This document shows, one piece after another, positions 13,565 through 16,766 of a stretch of 16,766 bases of DNA. The DNA is from Bacteroidales bacterium Bact_07 (lineage in GTDB: Bacteria > Bacteroidota > Bacteroidia > Bacteroidales > Tenuifilaceae), in the NCBI GenBank assembly GCA_001603415.1, contig LUYY01000154.1, positions 7,309 through 24,074 on the forward strand. The letters run 5' to 3'. The notes under the pieces are model-generated. The model saw nothing but the letters and a program-made list of their open reading frames with translations. It was not told the DNA's origin and did not search any database. Made by a program: the position numbers and the translations under genes. How positions within the stretch are numbered: position 1 is the stretch's first letter; each line of letters begins with the position of its first letter.

Positions 13565-16045
13565 ATGATGAGATTTAGGCTTTTGGCAATTGCCATGTTT
13601 TTTATTGGGGTATCAGCATTTGCCCAGGAAAAACCGTTTAGCTACGAACTTCCAAAAAGATACTGCGTTAAGGAAATTACCGTTTCCGGCATCAAGTTTT
13701 TAAACCCCGACGTTTTAATATCGATGACCGGGATTACTCTGGGCGATACCATTCAGGTGCCAGGCGAAGCCATTACTAAGGCCATAAAAAAACTATGGAG
13801 CCAAGGGCTTTTTTCCGAGGTAGATATCAGGGCAACCCGAGTTGATGGGGAAGACATATACCTGGACATTAACCTTAAAGAGCAACCCCGCCTGACAACG
13901 GTAAACTTTACAGGTATTCGAAAAGGCGAAGCCGATGATTTAAAAGATAAACTTAAACTCCGTAGTGGTTCGCAATTAACACAAGCCACACTCGAAAATA
14001 GCATTATCATTATAAAGAAACATTACAGAGCAAAAGGGTTTCTTAATGTTGAGGTAAACCCCGTTCTTGAGAACGATACTGTAATCAGCAATGGCACAAA
14101 GCTAACCTTCCAAATTCAAAAGAACGATAGGGTAAAAATTGGCGAAATAACCTTTGATGGAAATAAGGCGTACAGCCAAGCCCGGTTACGCAGAGCGCTT
14201 AAAAAGATTCATCGCCGCGACCTGAATATCTTCAAATCAGCTAAGTTCATTGAGGCCGACTACGATGAAAGTTTGGATAACCTGGTAACTTTTTACAACG
14301 AACACGGCTACCGCGATTTCAAGATCCTTGACGATTCCATTTATACCATAAATCCTAAAAGGATAGGCATCCACCTCAAAATTTACGAAGGGCCACAGTA
14401 CCACATCCGCAAAATAGAATGGGTAGGAAATACTAAATTGCCAGCCGAAGCCCTAACAGCAATTTTAGGAATGAAAAAGGGCGACGTGTACGATAAAAGT
14501 TTGCTTGACAAACGCCTGTTTACCGAGGATAACTCCATCTCTACCATTTACATGGACGATGGCTACCTTTTCTTCCACTTAGAGCCTGTTGAAGTTCAAA
14601 TTCAAAACGATTCCGTTGACTTAGAAATGCGAATCTACGAAGGCGATCAGGCAACCGTGAACAGGGTGATAATTACCGGGAACACCAAAACCAACGAGCA
14701 TGTAATTCGACGTGAAATTTGGTCGAAGCCGGGCTACCTTTTCAGCAAATCTGAAATCACCCGAACCCTACGGGAACTTGGCCAGATGGGCCATTTTGAT
14801 CCCGAGAAGTTAGGAATTGATCCCATACCCAATCAGGCCGATGGTACTGTTGACCTAAAATATTCGGTTGAAGAAAAGGCTAACGACCAGCTCGAAGTTT
14901 CCGGGGGATGGGGTAACAGGATGTTTGTAGGAACCTTGGGTATTCGATTTTCGAACTTCTCCGTCCGCAGAATTTTTGATAAAAATGCATGGCGTCCTGT
15001 ACCATCGGGCGATAGCCAATCGTTAGCCATTAGGGCATCAACAAACGGAACTTACTACAAGGCTTTTAGCCTATCGTTTACTGAGCCCTGGCTGGGCGGA
15101 CGTAAACCAACAAACTTCTCATTCTCGCTTTACAGAACCATTCAATCGGGAGGAGTCAGCTACTTCTACCAAACTAGCGATAAGTATTTCCGCGTTAGCG
15201 GTGCCTCTATTGGTATTGGAACCCGCTTGAAATGGCCCGACGATTACTTTACCATTTACAATGAGGTAGGAATTCAAAACTACAAGCTGAGCAACTGGTC
15301 GGGTTACTTTATTTTTACCGATGGACAATCCAACAACTTAAGCTATAAAATAACCCTTGGCCGTAACTCTACCGATCAAATGATTTACCCTCGAACTGGA
15401 TCGAACTTTTCGCTCTCGCTTCAAATTACTCCCCCCTACTCGCTTTTTAATGGTAAGGATTACACTAAACCCATGTCCGATTCGGAAAAGTATAAATGGA
15501 TCGAATACCATAAATGGACAGGTAGAATACAATGGTACATCCCGCTGGTTGAGAACCTGGTTCTCTATACAAACTTCCAGATGGGCGTTATGGGATACTT
15601 TAATAAAGACCTGGGACACTCTCCATTCGAAGGGTTTGACCTGGGTGGTGATGGCATGTCGGGTTACAACCTTTACGGGAAAGAAACCATAGGTTTAAGA
15701 GGTTACCAAAACGGATCACTTACCCCGTATGTCAAGGTAGGAGGTAGTTTAGTTGGTAATGCTCACCTTTACGATAAGTACACCGTTGAGCTGCGTTACC
15801 CCATCTCGCTAAAACCTCAGGCAGCAATATACCTACTCACATTCCTGGAAGCCGGTAATGCATGGCAAAACGCAGGCGATTTTAACCCCTTCAATGTTCA
15901 CCGCTCAGCCGGGGTTGGTGCACGCTTTTTCCTCCCCATGCTTGGTATGTTAGGTGTTGACTGGGGTTATGGTTTTGATAAGGTACCCGGACGACCCGAC
16001 GCACACAAGGGACAGTTCCACTTTATTATTGGTATGCCATTTTAA
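13565..16045 (+). CDS. bamA: Outer-membrane protein assembly factor BamA
   Basis: An 826-residue Omp85-family insertase that folds beta-barrel proteins into the outer membrane. A signal peptide ends at about residue 21 (GVSAFAQ). Five POTRA-like domains follow, starting near 32 (CVKEITVSGIKFLN), 108 (LTTVNFTGIRKGE), 188 (VKIGEITFDGNKAY), 278 (YHIRKIEWVGNTKL) and 361 (ATVNRVIITGNTKT). The C-terminal barrel starts near 440 (LEVSGGWGN). It carries the conserved loop-6 motif GLRGYQ at about 711 and ends in Phe (IIGMPF), the usual barrel C-terminus. Length and order are normal for Bacteroidota BamA. ATG codons lie at both 13565 and 13568; either could be used. The two OmpH chaperone genes directly downstream match its function. 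Confidence 0.96.
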   Translation: MMRFRLLAIAMFFIGVSAFAQEKPFSYELPKRYCVKEITVSGIKFLNPDVLISMTGITLGDTIQVPGEAITKAIKKLWSQGLFSEVDIRATRVDGEDIYLDINLKEQPRLTTVNFTGIRKGEADDLKDKLKLRSGSQLTQATLENSIIIIKKHYRAKGFLNVEVNPVLENDTVISNGTKLTFQIQKNDRVKIGEITFDGNKAYSQARLRRALKKIHRRDLNIFKSAKFIEADYDESLDNLVTFYNEHGYRDFKILDDSIYTINPKRIGIHLKIYEGPQYHIRKIEWVGNTKLPAEALTAILGMKKGDVYDKSLLDKRLFTEDNSISTIYMDDGYLFFHLEPVEVQIQNDSVDLEMRIYEGDQATVNRVIITGNTKTNEHVIRREIWSKPGYLFSKSEITRTLRELGQMGHFDPEKLGIDPIPNQADGTVDLKYSVEEKANDQLEVSGGWGNRMFVGTLGIRFSNFSVRRIFDKNAWRPVPSGDSQSLAIRASTNGTYYKAFSLSFTEPWLGGRKPTNFSFSLYRTIQSGGVSYFYQTSDKYFRVSGASIGIGTRLKWPDDYFTIYNEVGIQNYKLSNWSGYFIFTDGQSNNLSYKITLGRNSTDQMIYPRTGSNFSLSLQITPPYSLFNGKDYTKPMSDSEKYKWIEYHKWTGRIQWYIPLVENLVLYTNFQMGVMGYFNKDLGHSPFEGFDLGGDGMSGYNLYGKETIGLRGYQNGSLTPYVKVGGSLVGNAHLYDKYTVELRYPISLKPQAAIYLLTFLEAGNAWQNAGDFNPFNVHRSAGVGARFFLPMLGMLGVDWGYGFDKVPGRPDAHKGQFHFIIGMPF

Positions 16046-16118
16046 TTGTTACAGCTAAAAATGTTAAACTTGGCATGTAAATTGTGTAACTTTAACCTGA
16101 ACCAAATATCTAATAGCT

Positions 16119-16628
16119 ATGAAGAGAACCATTCTGATAATTGCAGCATTAACAATAGGACTTGGGGCGTGGGCTCAAAAATTTGCCTATGTTGATACCG
16201 AGTACATTCTGAAAAAAATCCCTTCGTACAAAGCAGCTCAGGAACAACTCGATAAGCTTTCGGAACAGTACCAGAAAGAAATTGAGGAAAAGTATGCCGA
16301 AGTTGATAAGATGTACAAGGATTACCAAACCGAAAAAGTCCTCCTGACCGAAGAAATGAAAAAGAAACGCGAGGATGAAATAATTGCCCGGGAACGTCAG
16401 GTTAAAGAGTTGCAAATGAAATACTTTGGCCGCGATGGCTTGCTTTTCAAGAAACGCGAGGAATTGGTAAAGCCCATTCAGGATCAGGTATTTAATGCCA
16501 TAAAAGAGATTGCTGTGGAAGGTGGTTATGCTGTTATTTTTGATGCTGCCGCTTCGCCAAATATGATTTACACCAATCCCCGATTCGATAAAAGCGAGGA
16601 AGTTTTACAAAGACTAGGTTTCAAATAA
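16119..16628 (+). CDS. ompH: OmpH/Skp family periplasmic chaperone
   Basis: A 169-residue exported protein with a signal peptide (MKRTILIIAALTIGLGAWAQ). The mature start KFAYVDTEYILKKIPSYKAAQ is the classic OmpH opening. A long charged coiled coil covers about 37-120 (the Skp tentacles), and a C-terminal strand segment (GGYAVIFDAAASPNMIYTNP) completes the trimerisation body. Skp-type chaperones hold unfolded outer-membrane proteins on the way to BamA, encoded just upstream with a 73-bp gap. A paralogue follows after 38 bp. Confidence 0.93.
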   Translation: MKRTILIIAALTIGLGAWAQKFAYVDTEYILKKIPSYKAAQEQLDKLSEQYQKEIEEKYAEVDKMYKDYQTEKVLLTEEMKKKREDEIIARERQVKELQMKYFGRDGLLFKKREELVKPIQDQVFNAIKEIAVEGGYAVIFDAAASPNMIYTNPRFDKSEEVLQRLGFK

Positions 16629-16634
16629 TTTTTT

Positions 16635-16642
16635 TATATTTG
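16635..16642 (+). promoter_or_regulatory. Possible -7 box before the second ompH
   Basis: TATATTTG matches TAnnTTTG exactly, 24 bp before the ATG at 16667. No TTTG is found at the expected -33 distance, so this is only a half-site. Confidence 0.3.
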
Positions 16643-16666
16643 CTTTTAAACTAAAAACGATAAACA

Positions 16667-16766
16667 ATGAGAAAGATTTTTGCATTAGCCATAGTTGCTG
16701 CTCTAACGCTTGGATTTTCAGGAGTAAAAGCCCAGAACTACAAATTCGGACATATCAACAGCCAGG
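16667..16766 (+). CDS. ompH: Second OmpH/Skp family chaperone, N-terminal part (cut by window edge)
   Basis: The ATG at 16667 opens a frame to the window end with 33 complete codons. It encodes a signal peptide (MRKIFALAIVAALTLGFSGV, then KAQ) and the start of a mature protein, NYKFGHINSQ. The K-F-G-H-I-N-S-Q opening corresponds to the K-F-A-Y-V-D-T-E opening of the preceding OmpH, so it is very likely a tandem paralogue. Two adjacent ompH genes after bamA are common in Bacteroidota. The rest of the gene lies outside the window. Confidence 0.8.
   Translation, partial: MRKIFALAIVAALTLGFSGVKAQNYKFGHINSQ

Noticed and set aside
16046..16118. Promoter before the first ompH
   Set aside because: TAACTTTA (16087-16094) is one base off the -7 box, but no TTTG stands at the right distance; readthrough from bamA is as likely.

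Overview
The window looks like chromosome from a member of the Bacteroidota, most likely Bacteroidales. Three things point there: the gene families (Reg_prop/Y_Y_Y sensor fused to a PP2C phosphatase, DUF6089-type barrel protein, SiaB-like kinase), the absence of clear Shine-Dalgarno sequences, and repeated TAnnTTTG promoter -7 boxes. The order nadK, barrel proteins, uppS, bamA, ompH, ompH is also typical of that phylum. No rRNA, tRNA, insertion sequence or CRISPR array was seen.

Left edge (1-346): the 3' end of a very AT-rich gene (27% G+C) is followed at once by an imperfect hairpin that resembles an integron attC recombination site. It ends only about 20 bp from the stop of the first chromosomal gene. 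This is the most unusual part of the window and suggests that a gene-cassette array runs off the left edge.

Minus-strand block (347-6611): four genes. In transcription order they are a class I mannose-6-phosphate isomerase, a SiaB-like GHKL kinase, an exported YD-repeat-like protein with its own terminator, and a large periplasmic-propeller/cytoplasmic PP2C (SpoIIE-type) phosphatase. The kinase and phosphatase resemble the two opposing enzymes of a partner-switching system, but no STAS or SiaC-like target lies in the window.

Central housekeeping block (6641-9557): divergent from manA are udk (uridine kinase) and a DEDDy 3'-5' exonuclease. These converge on a minus-strand pair, pdxJ (vitamin B6) and an alpha/beta hydrolase, whose stop and start codons abut.

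Right plus-strand block (9574-16766): a CBS-domain protein and NAD kinase in a tight pair, then two overlapping barrel-like exported proteins, undecaprenyl diphosphate synthase, BamA and two OmpH/Skp periplasmic chaperones, the second cut by the window edge. The right part is an outer-membrane biogenesis cluster: lipid carrier for the cell wall, the barrel insertase, and the chaperones that deliver barrels to it. Two divergent intergenic regions (manA/udk and pdxJ/CBS) each carry back-to-back -7 boxes that form a near-palindrome.
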